Source of the DNA: an uncultured Bacteroidales bacterium
GTDB lineage: Bacteria > Bacteroidota > Bacteroidia > Bacteroidales > UBA932
Length of the DNA: 64,000 nucleotides
Assembly (NCBI GenBank): GCA_934725015.1
Contig: CAKVAS010000012.1
Coordinates: 22,841-86,840 of the forward strand
Reading direction: 5' to 3'
The position numbers were made by a program, and so were the translations under genes. Position 1 is the first letter of the stretch, and every line of letters starts with the position of its first letter. Shown one piece after another: positions 1-8,431 of this stretch. The notes under the pieces are model-generated. The model made no database searches. It was not told the origin of the DNA and worked only from the letters and a program-made list of their open reading frames with translations.

Positions 1-938
1 GCTGACTTAAAATAGGCCTTGCGAAGTTTATTGGGCGATGCATCTACGGAAAGATTACCGAAACCAGAAGTAATAGCACCGCCCAATTGTCCATAAATGA
101 GCTGTACCACATTCATAATTAATTGATAATTACCGAAATAGCCCACAACGCTAACATTTCCCAGCAGAACACTTATTAGAACACTTCGCGAAGACATTTG
201 AATTGTATTTGCCATTTGGTTCACGAACAAAGGTTTGACCGTACTGAAAATCGCTGTTTTCTTTTCTCGGCAAAGTCTATATCCATCCAATTTCTTTAGA
301 AACGGAAAATGCTTTATGACATAATAATTACAAATCGAATTATTCAACAAACGCTCAAAAACCAAAAGAGCAAGAAAAATGAAATAATTACGGTAAACGA
401 TAAGCGATGCGACTTGAAGTGAACGACATATCAACTCGCTGATTGTTGTTGCCAATATACTGACCCTATTTTTTTGTTCGGCAAATATTATACATCTGCG
501 ATAATTTGTAAGGTATCCTAAAGAAAAAGACAAAACAAACAGAAGAAAATACATACGGACTATGCCTATCGGAATAGATGATGTAACCATATAATCCAAT
601 ACCGTAAATGAAACAGTCAGACCTACCACGAAAAAGGTTATTGACAGTATTCTATATAACTTTCGATAAAACCCAATAATACCTTTTATCAATTCATTAT
701 CGCATTCTTTTATGGGGGCATACAAATGTATAATCATTGCCGTATTCAAGCCCATTTCCATTAGAGCCATAATGCTGATTATGCTTTGAAAAAGACTATG
801 AATACCATTTATTTCTGCTCCGAGTGTTTTTACGAGAACTACTCTTACCACAAAATTCAAAATGGTAGTAATAATACTAGCAAAAACTCCCCATAGGCTG
901 TTTACAATGGAATTATATGTTCGGCTATGCTCTTTCAT
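1..938 (-). CDS. Polysaccharide flippase (Wzx/MATE-like), 3' end outside window
   Basis: The minus frame is open from the ATG at 938 to the window edge (312 codons). It starts MKEHSRTYNSIVNSLWGVFA and then shows successive hydrophobic segments broken by short basic loops, typical of the polysaccharide flippase family that moves lipid-linked repeat units across the inner membrane. Its ATG overlaps the stop of the sulfotransferase gene upstream (TGATG), so translation is probably coupled. It is AT-rich like the rest of 1-7.1 kb. The C-terminal third is missing here. An oligosaccharide transporter of the related MATE type is the alternative. Confidence 0.8.
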   Translation of the reverse strand, partial: MKEHSRTYNSIVNSLWGVFASIITTILNFVVRVVLVKTLGAEINGIHSLFQSIISIMALMEMGLNTAMIIHLYAPIKECDNELIKGIIGFYRKLYRILSITFFVVGLTVSFTVLDYMVTSSIPIGIVRMYFLLFVLSFSLGYLTNYRRCIIFAEQKNRVSILATTISELICRSLQVASLIVYRNYFIFLALLVFERLLNNSICNYYVIKHFPFLKKLDGYRLCREKKTAIFSTVKPLFVNQMANTIQMSSRSVLISVLLGNVSVVGYFGNYQLIMNVVQLIYGQLGGAITSGFGNLSVDASPNKLRKAYFKS

Positions 939-2026
939 CAGTCATTTGGGCTATCAAACATATTCTTGACATCAGCATTCCTTTTGTACGCAAACGGATA
1001 TAAATAATGAGGAAGAGACTTTGCTATTATATCTGCCTCGGCGGCATATGCGGCATTAGCCGTAAACACCTGAGTATTTTCAATAGATTTTTCCGGAACA
1101 AATTTTGTCCTTGGCATCAAATGCTCTTCTGGTAAGAATCCAAGGAATCCCTCTATTCGCCGGACAGTTTCTTCATAGTTATATACCAAGTCTTCAAAAA
1201 AAACATGCAGCGCATTAGGATTAGTGTTGTCAGTTATCACAGTCCGTCTCCATTCATCGCTAAATGTCACCGGGTCATCTCCAAAATGTGGTTTGCCTAT
1301 ACTATTTCCCTTTCCTGGTTTACACCAAATATATTTGCTCGATAAAAACACATCCCGAGGGTCTCTATTGACAACTATTACTTTAAGACTATCTGTGAAA
1401 CAATTCTTATGACTATTAACCTGCTGTGGCCAAATTAAATGATCATATATGGCAACATTTTTTTCTTTGTTAAACAGTTGGAAATAGCCTTCAGTAAATC
1501 GCTGTGCGGCAGAATTAAGTTCATCTGCTGATGGCATAGAAAAATAAACAGGATTCCCATCTCTGATATACATCCGGCCGTATTGGACTATCTTTTTCTT
1601 ATAAATTATTTTTGCCACGAATTGCATTGCCGCCTTTACGACAGAAAAACGAGTTCGGATATTATGAAAAGAGTTTGAGCCATCGCGTTTCTCACTAATA
1701 GAGGAAACAAAATCATCTACCAATTGCATGAAAGAATCTCCAAACAATTTATGATATGACCCATACCACACATAGTTATAATCATTCAGTCGCCTCATCG
1801 CATCTATGAAATTGTTAATATAAATATCTGAGCCCTGAGGAGTATTGCCATTGAGCATAAGGCTATACAAATCAAATAAGCCTCCTGGGTAATAAAATGC
1901 CTCATGCTCGTACAGATGCCCCACTTGAGGAACCACCTTTACATTCTTATATTCGCGCAGCAAATCAATTACTGCCGAAGACCCCGTGCCGTAATATCCT
2001 GTAACAGCTATGTTCAGATTATTCAT
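938..2026 (-). CDS. Sulfotransferase family protein
   Basis: 362 aa. The N-terminus carries a P-loop-like 5'-phosphosulfate site (GYYGTGSSAV, residues 10-19), and residues 216-230 (VIVVNRDPRDVFLSS) match the 3'-phosphate-binding motif of PAPS-dependent sulfotransferases. In this capsule locus it probably sulfates, or otherwise modifies, a glycan or polyol, though the acceptor cannot be read from sequence. The gene lies 53 bp downstream of the SDR gene and overlaps the flippase start. A sulfotransferase-fold protein with another donor cannot be excluded. Confidence 0.75.
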   Translation of the reverse strand: MNNLNIAVTGYYGTGSSAVIDLLREYKNVKVVPQVGHLYEHEAFYYPGGLFDLYSLMLNGNTPQGSDIYINNFIDAMRRLNDYNYVWYGSYHKLFGDSFMQLVDDFVSSISEKRDGSNSFHNIRTRFSVVKAAMQFVAKIIYKKKIVQYGRMYIRDGNPVYFSMPSADELNSAAQRFTEGYFQLFNKEKNVAIYDHLIWPQQVNSHKNCFTDSLKVIVVNRDPRDVFLSSKYIWCKPGKGNSIGKPHFGDDPVTFSDEWRRTVITDNTNPNALHVFFEDLVYNYEETVRRIEGFLGFLPEEHLMPRTKFVPEKSIENTQVFTANAAYAAEADIIAKSLPHYLYPFAYKRNADVKNMFDSPND

Positions 2027-2079
2027 GTTAAGTATTTTTAGAACTTACACAATCCGCCTATGGCTAAAATATCCCCTTC

Positions 2080-2775
2080 CTACTTGTAATCATATCCGCC
2101 GTTTATCTCTATCAGACTACCATTGACAAAAGGATTATCAATACAAAATCTGAACGCATCAACAATCTCGTCTATTGTTGCAAAACGATGTATTGCTGTT
2201 TTCCTGTAGATGTTCTGCTTTATCTCCTCCGGCTTTGTGCGCTGCCATGGTGTCTCTACAAACCCTGGTACCACTGCATTTACTGTAGTTCCAGTTCCGT
2301 CAAACTCCTTGACAAGGTTCCGACACAAAGCATGAACCGCCGATTTCGTCACGCCATAGGCTAGTACCATAGAATGAGGGGCAAGAGCCATCTGAGAACC
2401 AGTAAAAAGGATACGACTTCCCGGTGGTATTATTGGGAAAAACTCGCGGCACATTATATAATGGGAGGTGACGGCGACATCCATCATTGCATCCCAGTCT
2501 TTGTCAGTATATTCCTTAAATGGTTTGCGAATAGAGATTCCAGCGTTACAATGGAGGCAATCCAAGTGGTCTATTCGACTTTTTACATAGTTAATAAACC
2601 TATAGACCTCATCTCGCTTGGTTTGATCGGTTCGAATTGCCTCAAAATTATCAATATGTTCTTCAAATTCAGAACCGCCATATGTTGCAAATACATAGTA
2701 TCCCCTGTTAACAAGCATCCTTGCGACACCCAGCCCAATACCTGATGTGCCGCCCGTCACTACAGCATATTTCAT
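2080..2775 (-). CDS. Short-chain dehydrogenase/reductase
   Basis: 231 aa classical SDR. It has the cofactor motif TGGTSGIG (7-14), the NAG motif (77-79) and the catalytic pair Y140/K144 in YGVTK, and ends with the typical C-terminal NGG segment. It should reduce or oxidise a sugar or polyol with NAD(P)H. It overlaps the upstream fusion gene by 4 bp, so the two probably act on the same intermediate, perhaps making a CDP-activated polyol. The substrate is unknown. Confidence 0.85.
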   Translation of the reverse strand: MKYAVVTGGTSGIGLGVARMLVNRGYYVFATYGGSEFEEHIDNFEAIRTDQTKRDEVYRFINYVKSRIDHLDCLHCNAGISIRKPFKEYTDKDWDAMMDVAVTSHYIMCREFFPIIPPGSRILFTGSQMALAPHSMVLAYGVTKSAVHALCRNLVKEFDGTGTTVNAVVPGFVETPWQRTKPEEIKQNIYRKTAIHRFATIDEIVDAFRFCIDNPFVNGSLIEINGGYDYK

Positions 2776-4115
2776 ATTTCTCTATAGTTTTCCTTTTTAT
2801 TGAACTTCTCTATAATTTCTGTTATGACAACGCTCTCCCGGCGGCGAAGTTTGTAAGAACTTTTACGATGGTTTACTATCAGAGACATAAACTCCTGTAT
2901 CTCATAACGAAGACCATCACCATCATAACTATAGAAATATTTACGATTTTTAGTCTGGTCCTCGTAGCGAACCTCGAAGAACGATGTCAGCCACCATGGT
3001 GCAGGAACATAGATATAGCCTTTTGTTCCCGACACCACCATATTACCTTCCGTTTTGACACCTATGCCAAGAGTCGCAGACGATGTAGCATGAGGATAGT
3101 CCAATACAATTTTGGTATAGACATCAACGCGATTTTCAACCCTTGAGCGAAAATCCACATTCGTATAATCGCGCCCCAGAAGTTTAACGATTGCCATCAG
3201 CGAAAGCGGAGCGTGCTCATTAACTGCCCCGCCAGCCTGCAAGAAGTCCAGTTCACGAGCTGGAGCAGGTAACATCTTGGACAACGAGGTCTTGACATCC
3301 ACGACATCACCTATTATTCCACTCTTGACTAGTGTCACCAAATGGTTGAATGAGGGACAGTAAGCAGTCTTGCTTGCTTCTAACAACACGAGATCATGAG
3401 CCTCGGCATAGTCATAAAGCTCCATCGCATGACTAGCAGACAGCATGAATGGGATTTCGCAAAGCACATGCTTTCCGGCATAGAGTGCTCGTTTCGAATA
3501 ATCATAATGGGTAAGATGCGGAGATGCAACATACACAGCATCAACGACTGCCAAAAAGTCATTATAGTCGTTCCAATAGGCTTCAAGTCCAAACATATCG
3601 GCAAAGTTGCTCGACTCCTCCATATCCGGATTATAGACGGCTGTGACATTCACCCCACTGACAACCTGAGCCTCCGGAACAAAGCGTTTGGCAATACGCC
3701 CAGAACCGACAATACCGATGCGATAAACTGATTCCGTCTGTTCTCTGAGCATTGTGGATGAGATACCCTCCGTCCGTGGAAGATAAACAACACGACAATA
3801 TTCCCGAAGATAATCGAAGTGCCCCTCCCAATCGGAGCCAATCGCAAATATGTCAATATCATAGCGTTGGATGTCGTCAATCTTCTGACCGAGGTAGTCT
3901 TCGATTATGACCTCATCTGCATACCCAGTAGCTTTTACGGCATCGACACGTTCCAAAACATTGTTCCTAACATTCAACTTGCCACGACCTCTATCAAAAC
4001 TATCGCTGGTAACACCGACTATCAGATAGTCTCCCAAAGCCCTAGCACGTCGAAGAAGATTTATATGACCCTCATGAAGAAGGTCATAAGTCCCGTAGGT
4101 TATTACTTTTGTCAT
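2772..4115 (-). CDS. Cytidylyltransferase fused to Gfo/Idh/MocA dehydrogenase
   Basis: 447 aa with two domains. Residues 1-128 are a TagD-type nucleotidyltransferase (GTYDLLHEGHINLL, with HEGH at 14-17, and ISSTMLR at 118-124), which normally joins CTP to glycerol-3-phosphate or a similar polyol phosphate. Residues 131-447 are a Gfo/Idh/MocA NAD(P)-dependent oxidoreductase starting with the Rossmann motif GSGRIA (137-142). The usual EKP motif reads EIP here (CEIPF), so the lysine is absent. With the overlapping SDR, the fusion suggests a pathway that makes and activates a polyol or sugar phosphate for the polysaccharide. The product is inferred, not known. Confidence 0.8.
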   Translation of the reverse strand: MTKVITYGTYDLLHEGHINLLRRARALGDYLIVGVTSDSFDRGRGKLNVRNNVLERVDAVKATGYADEVIIEDYLGQKIDDIQRYDIDIFAIGSDWEGHFDYLREYCRVVYLPRTEGISSTMLREQTESVYRIGIVGSGRIAKRFVPEAQVVSGVNVTAVYNPDMEESSNFADMFGLEAYWNDYNDFLAVVDAVYVASPHLTHYDYSKRALYAGKHVLCEIPFMLSASHAMELYDYAEAHDLVLLEASKTAYCPSFNHLVTLVKSGIIGDVVDVKTSLSKMLPAPARELDFLQAGGAVNEHAPLSLMAIVKLLGRDYTNVDFRSRVENRVDVYTKIVLDYPHATSSATLGIGVKTEGNMVVSGTKGYIYVPAPWWLTSFFEVRYEDQTKNRKYFYSYDGDGLRYEIQEFMSLIVNHRKSSYKLRRRESVVITEIIEKFNKKENYREI

Positions 4116-4124
4116 TGAAGATAT

Positions 4125-4424
4125 TTAGCTATTTTTACCATTTAGCGCATACAAAATTCCTAAACGAATACTTGCTTTCAATGAATCCGAAGCATTTTTT
4201 ATAATAACTCGATTATAAAAATTTTCTTCTCCCAATTTCAAGCAAATACTACCAAAAATTTGTTTTGAACAAAATGTCGCCATTGTTTTCACCCCATCCA
4301 TGTCAATCTCAATATCATTTCCAGAATCAAGAAGCACATTTATATCATTCAATATTCTTTCACCCAATGAGGTGTCGCCGATTATTTGACTATAATCTGC
4401 AGCGATATTCAATTTTTTTATCAT
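4125..4424 (-). CDS. STAS-like (DUF4325) protein
   Basis: 99 aa, matching the STAS-like DUF4325 pattern: an N-terminal strand, a 'lDmdGVKTMATFCSKQIFG' core and a helix ending in LYALNGK. STAS folds act as phosphorylatable switch partners of GHKL kinases (SpoIIAA/SpoIIAB logic). Its ATG overlaps the stop of the GHKL ATPase gene by 4 bp, so the two are very likely co-translated and interact. Low GC content. The family is recognised by eye, without a profile search. Confidence 0.7.
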   Translation of the reverse strand: MIKKLNIAADYSQIIGDTSLGERILNDINVLLDSGNDIEIDMDGVKTMATFCSKQIFGSICLKLGEENFYNRVIIKNASDSLKASIRLGILYALNGKNS

Positions 4425-5356
4425 TGGAAATTAACCTTTATAGAGTTTAAATAATTATTGTCCTCAATGTCTTCAAGTGTTACCGGATTAATTAGCAATA
4501 GCTTTACATAAACAATTGTGCCCTGCCATACAGCAGATTTATTGTAGTTATATTTTCCCGCCTTATTATCATATGTAAATCCACCAGATAACAATTTCAT
4601 TCTCCCATTTGTTTTATTTACAATTTCATTGATGAGCCACAAACCATATCCCATATGATTTGTATGCTTTTTCGATGAAATGCCTTTCGTTATGGCAAGT
4701 TGAAGAGCTTTTTCTCTTTTACATTTGGGATATGCAGTACAAATACTATCAATCACACCAATGCCAGAATCCGCACAAGCTATTTCAACATACTCTTTAT
4801 TACCATGGGCAACAATTATAGAGCGGCTTGATTCATTCGAATGAGCCCAGAAATTTAAGAATATTTCAGAAAAAACAGTAAAAATCATCGCCGACACCTT
4901 ACTATCTGTATAATAGGCACTTATTTTTCCGGCATATTCATTATTCAAATAGTCAGACGAATCTGATTGTTTCAATAATGCCATTGGAGCAATAATAAAA
5001 TCATTATCTATATTCACTTTTAAACTATGATATTCTCGTTCAGAATCTTTATTTGTCTTCAGCTCATTTATCAACTCTCTAAACCCAAAATATCTAATTC
5101 GATCCCTCACACAACTGTTTTCATCAAAATTTATAAGACACGGGCTATAAAAGCACTGATGAGCAACTGAGTATTCTAAAAATTTATATAATATCAAAAG
5201 TCCCAAAATATCCAAATATTCGACATTAGTAAAGTCCAAATAAAGCCCTCTGCGATTTTTACAATCGCAAGAATAAAAAAAGTTTAACTTGCGGATCAGT
5301 TCCAATTCCGAGTTCAAAGATATTCGTTTGGGTAACTTAACAACAATCTCATTCAT
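4421..5356 (-). CDS. GHKL-fold ATPase, anti-sigma-kinase-like
   Basis: 311 aa. The C-terminal half is a HATPase_c domain with an N-box (E164, N168, H172 in SEIFLNFWAHS), a G1 box DSGIG (196-200) and a G2 box GYGLW (236-240). No phosphoacceptor histidine domain or receiver is visible, so it resembles SpoIIAB/RsbW-type switch kinases rather than a sensor kinase. Residues 36-66 (GLYLDFTNVEYLDILGLLIL) look like a second STAS-type fold. It overlaps the membrane gene upstream by 8 bp and the STAS-like gene downstream by 4 bp. Confidence 0.75.
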   Translation of the reverse strand: MNEIVVKLPKRISLNSELELIRKLNFFYSCDCKNRRGLYLDFTNVEYLDILGLLILYKFLEYSVAHQCFYSPCLINFDENSCVRDRIRYFGFRELINELKTNKDSEREYHSLKVNIDNDFIIAPMALLKQSDSSDYLNNEYAGKISAYYTDSKVSAMIFTVFSEIFLNFWAHSNESSRSIIVAHGNKEYVEIACADSGIGVIDSICTAYPKCKREKALQLAITKGISSKKHTNHMGYGLWLINEIVNKTNGRMKLLSGGFTYDNKAGKYNYNKSAVWQGTIVYVKLLLINPVTLEDIEDNNYLNSIKVNFQ

Positions 5357-5822
5357 ATCCTAGTTCTTTCTGCAAATCAATTAGAAGCTTCTCCTCTTCC
5401 ATTACATTCTTGTGCGTTAAGTCAGAGTTTATCCTTTTAAAATAATCCAGAAGTTTCTGGGCTTTATCAAATATTTTCTTTGAAAAATATATCCTATTGT
5501 TTGCCATATACTTTTCAACGGTCATGATCTCGCACAACATCTGATGCTCTTCTCCTTTCCAGAAATGTGTCAGTTTTTCCAATTTTCCATACAGCATTGC
5601 TTCTCTATATATAGCAATATCAATTATTTTCTTTTTCCTATAATACTTTTTATCTTCTTTATAACCAATAAAATTTATTAACCTAGGAACAGCCGCTATA
5701 ATTATATTAGCAATAATTATAATTAAGACAGACAACCAATCTATTCTACTATTTTTAGGAATAGCACTTTCATCAACAACATTCATAACAGATTGGAGAT
5801 ACCAACAATTTGGGATAATCAT
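5349..5822 (-). CDS. Small membrane protein of the STAS/GHKL module
   Basis: 157 aa of no recognised family. One strong transmembrane segment lies at about residues 30-51 (WLSVLIIIIANIIIAAVP), followed by a Lys/Tyr-rich stretch and a helical cytoplasmic tail of about 95 residues ending ELGYE. The overlap with the ATPase gene implies that it anchors or senses for that ATPase. Lys-, Ile- and Asn-rich codon use is unlike that of the genes after 7.2 kb. The function is unknown. Confidence 0.6.
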   Translation of the reverse strand: MIIPNCWYLQSVMNVVDESAIPKNSRIDWLSVLIIIIANIIIAAVPRLINFIGYKEDKKYYRKKKIIDIAIYREAMLYGKLEKLTHFWKGEEHQMLCEIMTVEKYMANNRIYFSKKIFDKAQKLLDYFKRINSDLTHKNVMEEEKLLIDLQKELGYE

Positions 5823-5941
5823 AAAAAATTTTTATGAGGCTTAAATTTCACGACTAAATTTAACACTAGCTTCTTAACTATTACCAGTTCCCAACTGTTT
5901 CCTGAGATTAAAACAGTTGCGCATAATCAGTTTGTATAAAA

Positions 5942-7048
5942 CTATTCTATTTTTTCCAGTTCAACAGACTTATTCTGCAAATATTCCTCTAACTGCCCAA
6001 ACTTTGTCTCAGGATACGGAACCGCTCCGTTTTTATATGAAGAGACAAAAATCTCACCAGTAATACTGTCCATAGATATTTCATTCATCAAATCAAAGAC
6101 TCTTTTGATTTCCGCTTCTATAAATGGAACACCTCGTGAAATAGAAAACAATTCTTTCAATTTAGTACAGTAGCCTCTTTTTTTTATAGTATTTACCGGA
6201 ACTGCGACATTTGTATATCTTTCAACACACAATTCCAGTGTCGGTTCAATATGAGTTGAAGTGTACATAACACCACACAAATCTTTATAGTGTTCCTTAA
6301 TTGCAAGCATAAGAAGTTGTGGATGAATATACTCATATTTGAAATGAGAAGCCGGTGCAATCGTCTTTATAGAGCACGCAATAATCAACGGCCACGTTTT
6401 TAGGAGCATAAGATTATTATATCGTCGTTCCGAGTCTTCTTGCATACAAGTTTTGTTGTTACAATCAGGAATACGAAGATCCAGGACACTAATTGAGACC
6501 TCTGGCACGACTTTTATTCTACTTACAACAAAATTATCTAGCGCAGGGCAATGCATCTCCGCCCAACAAGATAAGACCGAGGAACCCAAATAAAGGCATG
6601 GATATCCTGTTATTGAAAACCTATAGTTTACAACATCTGTACGTTTCTCAAATGGTATATGAAACATCTCATTTGGTCTAAATCCATTTCCGGCGTTGCT
6701 GATTCTTGCTCTGTACCATTCTTGAGAGTCTGACAATTTTGCCATTCTTACTGCACCTTCCTCAAGGAAGCGATTTCTCATTATCGTTATTGCCGTTGAA
6801 AGTTTGCCTTTAGAATAATTATTGTAAGCCTTTAGCAAAGCGGTTGTTGATTTCTTTATTTCTGATAGTAACTCATTCAAGTCACATCCTATAGGCAAAT
6901 CACTTGAACACGATGCTCTTGACAATTGTTCAACGTATTCCCGATATGATTTAAATAAAACTCTCAAATAGTCTTTATAATCAACATCATTATTCCTTAT
7001 GGTTGATAGTGCATTAACTATTTGCTCATTTATGTCTGCAACTGTCAT
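5942..7048 (-). CDS. RES-domain protein (putative NAD+-degrading toxin)
   Basis: 368 aa from the ATG at 7048; a longer reading begins at a TTG at 7093 but adds only 15 poorly placed residues. From residue 111 the RES pattern appears: WYRAR (R113/R115), CLYLGSS with Y153, and E164 in CWAEMH. RES proteins cleave or phosphorolyse NAD+ and usually form toxin-antitoxin pairs with an Xre protein, but no Xre-like gene is adjacent. The 110-residue N-terminal helical extension is additional to the minimal toxin. 119 bp separate it from the membrane/GHKL/STAS genes downstream, which may control it. Confidence 0.7.
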   Translation of the reverse strand: MTVADINEQIVNALSTIRNNDVDYKDYLRVLFKSYREYVEQLSRASCSSDLPIGCDLNELLSEIKKSTTALLKAYNNYSKGKLSTAITIMRNRFLEEGAVRMAKLSDSQEWYRARISNAGNGFRPNEMFHIPFEKRTDVVNYRFSITGYPCLYLGSSVLSCWAEMHCPALDNFVVSRIKVVPEVSISVLDLRIPDCNNKTCMQEDSERRYNNLMLLKTWPLIIACSIKTIAPASHFKYEYIHPQLLMLAIKEHYKDLCGVMYTSTHIEPTLELCVERYTNVAVPVNTIKKRGYCTKLKELFSISRGVPFIEAEIKRVFDLMNEISMDSITGEIFVSSYKNGAVPYPETKFGQLEEYLQNKSVELEKIE

Positions 7049-7195
7049 TTTTATTAAGCATAAGGTGAGCCACCCATCCAAGACTACCGCCAAACATTGG
7101 GTTTCCGGTGGTTTTCTTGTTACTAATTGGCTTTACTCATCCAATTTAATTATTCCCAAGCAGAAAGAAACCTACAGAGATTCGGCAACACCACC
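7049..7195 (-). other. Intergenic junction of AT-rich module and capsule genes
   Basis: This 147-bp gap marks the composition change between the GC-richer capF gene and the AT-rich block of 1-7.1 kb. No gene was seen. An AATGTTTG at about 7092-7099 on the minus strand is a weak -7-like match for the RES gene. Confidence 0.35.
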
Positions 7196-8404
7196 TTACC
7201 CTCTCTCGACAGGGTCAAAGTAAGTGTCGGGCCGGTCGGGGTTGAAGAGTTCGTTGCAGTACATGACGGTCACGAGGTCCTCGGTGTCGGAGAGGTTGAT
7301 GATGTTGTGGGTGTAGCCGGGGAGCATCAGGACGCTCTGAATCCGGTCGCCGCTGACCTCGTACTCGATGACCTCGTCCGTTCCTTCCTTGCGCTGTTGG
7401 ATAAGGCCGTGACCGGAGACTACTATGAACTGCTCCCACTTGGTGTTGTGCCAGTGCTGCCCCTTGGTGATGCCCGGCCGGGAGATGTTGATGCTGACCT
7501 GACCGCAGTTCAGTGTGCGGACGAGTTCGGTGAAGCTGCCGCGAGCGTCGCGGTTCATCTTCAGGTCGAAGACGGCCTTCTCCTTCGGAAGGTAGCTGAG
7601 GTAGGTGCTGAACAGGCGCTTGGCGAAGCTGTCGGCGGGAATCTCCGGAATCATCAGAGTCTGAGGCATGTCGTGGAACTGACGGAGAAGAGACACAATC
7701 TCGCCGAGGGTCACGTGATGGGTGACCGGTGAGGCGCAGTAGCGGCCGTCTTCGGTGAAGACCGCATCGACGCCGTCGAACTCGCAGCGGTGCTCACGTC
7801 CCATGAGGGCGCAGAGCATCTCATCGACGAGGTCGTCGATGTAGAGCACCTCCAGTTCCACTGCGGGGTCGTTCACCGTGATGGGCAGGTCGTTGGCGAT
7901 GTTGCTGCAGAAGGTTGCTATCGCGGAGTTGTAGTTCGGGCGGCACCACTTTCCGTAGAGGTTCGGGAAGCGATAGACGAGCACCTTCGCTCCGGTCTGC
8001 TCGCCGTAGCGGAACATCAGTTCCTCGCCGGCCTTCTTGCTCATGCCGTACTCCGATTTGCCGAAGCGGCCGGCGAGAGTGGCCTGAACGGAACTGGAAA
8101 TCATCACCGGGCAGGTGTTGCTGTGCTTCTTGAGAGTGTCCAGAAGCACGGTCGCGAATCCGAAGTTCCCCTTCATGAACTCTCTGGGGTCCTTCGGGCG
8201 GTTGACGCCGGCGAGGTTGAACACGAAGTCGCATTTGCCGCACCACTCGTCCAGCTGCTCCGGGGTGGAGTCGATGTCGTACTCGAAGACCTCCTCTATC
8301 GACAGGTCTCCGCAGCACCTCGCCTTGCCGTCCCTTATGTTTTTCAACTGTGCGCAGAGGTTCCGTCCCACGAAGCCCCTTGCGCCCGTCACCAGAATCT
8401 TCAT
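7196..8404 (-). CDS. capF: CapF-type reductase/epimerase (UDP-L-FucNAc pathway)
   Basis: 402 aa. An N-terminal SDR domain (GARGFVG 7-13; Y119 and K123 of YxxxK) is joined to a C-terminal cupin of about 110 residues (KGQHWHNTKWEQF). This domain order is diagnostic of CapF/WbjC/FnlB, which epimerises and reduces the 4-keto product of CapE to UDP-N-acetyl-6-deoxy-L-talosamine. It is the second of three steps to UDP-N-acetyl-L-fucosamine. It follows capE by 27 bp and is probably cotranscribed from upxY. Confidence 0.9.
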   Translation of the reverse strand: MKILVTGARGFVGRNLCAQLKNIRDGKARCCGDLSIEEVFEYDIDSTPEQLDEWCGKCDFVFNLAGVNRPKDPREFMKGNFGFATVLLDTLKKHSNTCPVMISSSVQATLAGRFGKSEYGMSKKAGEELMFRYGEQTGAKVLVYRFPNLYGKWCRPNYNSAIATFCSNIANDLPITVNDPAVELEVLYIDDLVDEMLCALMGREHRCEFDGVDAVFTEDGRYCASPVTHHVTLGEIVSLLRQFHDMPQTLMIPEIPADSFAKRLFSTYLSYLPKEKAVFDLKMNRDARGSFTELVRTLNCGQVSINISRPGITKGQHWHNTKWEQFIVVSGHGLIQQRKEGTDEVIEYEVSGDRIQSVLMLPGYTHNIINLSDTEDLVTVMYCNELFNPDRPDTYFDPVERG

Positions 8405-8431
8405 CTTCAGTAAGCTGTTTTATACTGTTCC

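Noticed and set aside
7046..7093. Longer RES protein starting at TTG 7093
   Set aside because: The ATG at 7048 gives a natural start; the extra 15 residues are not supported.
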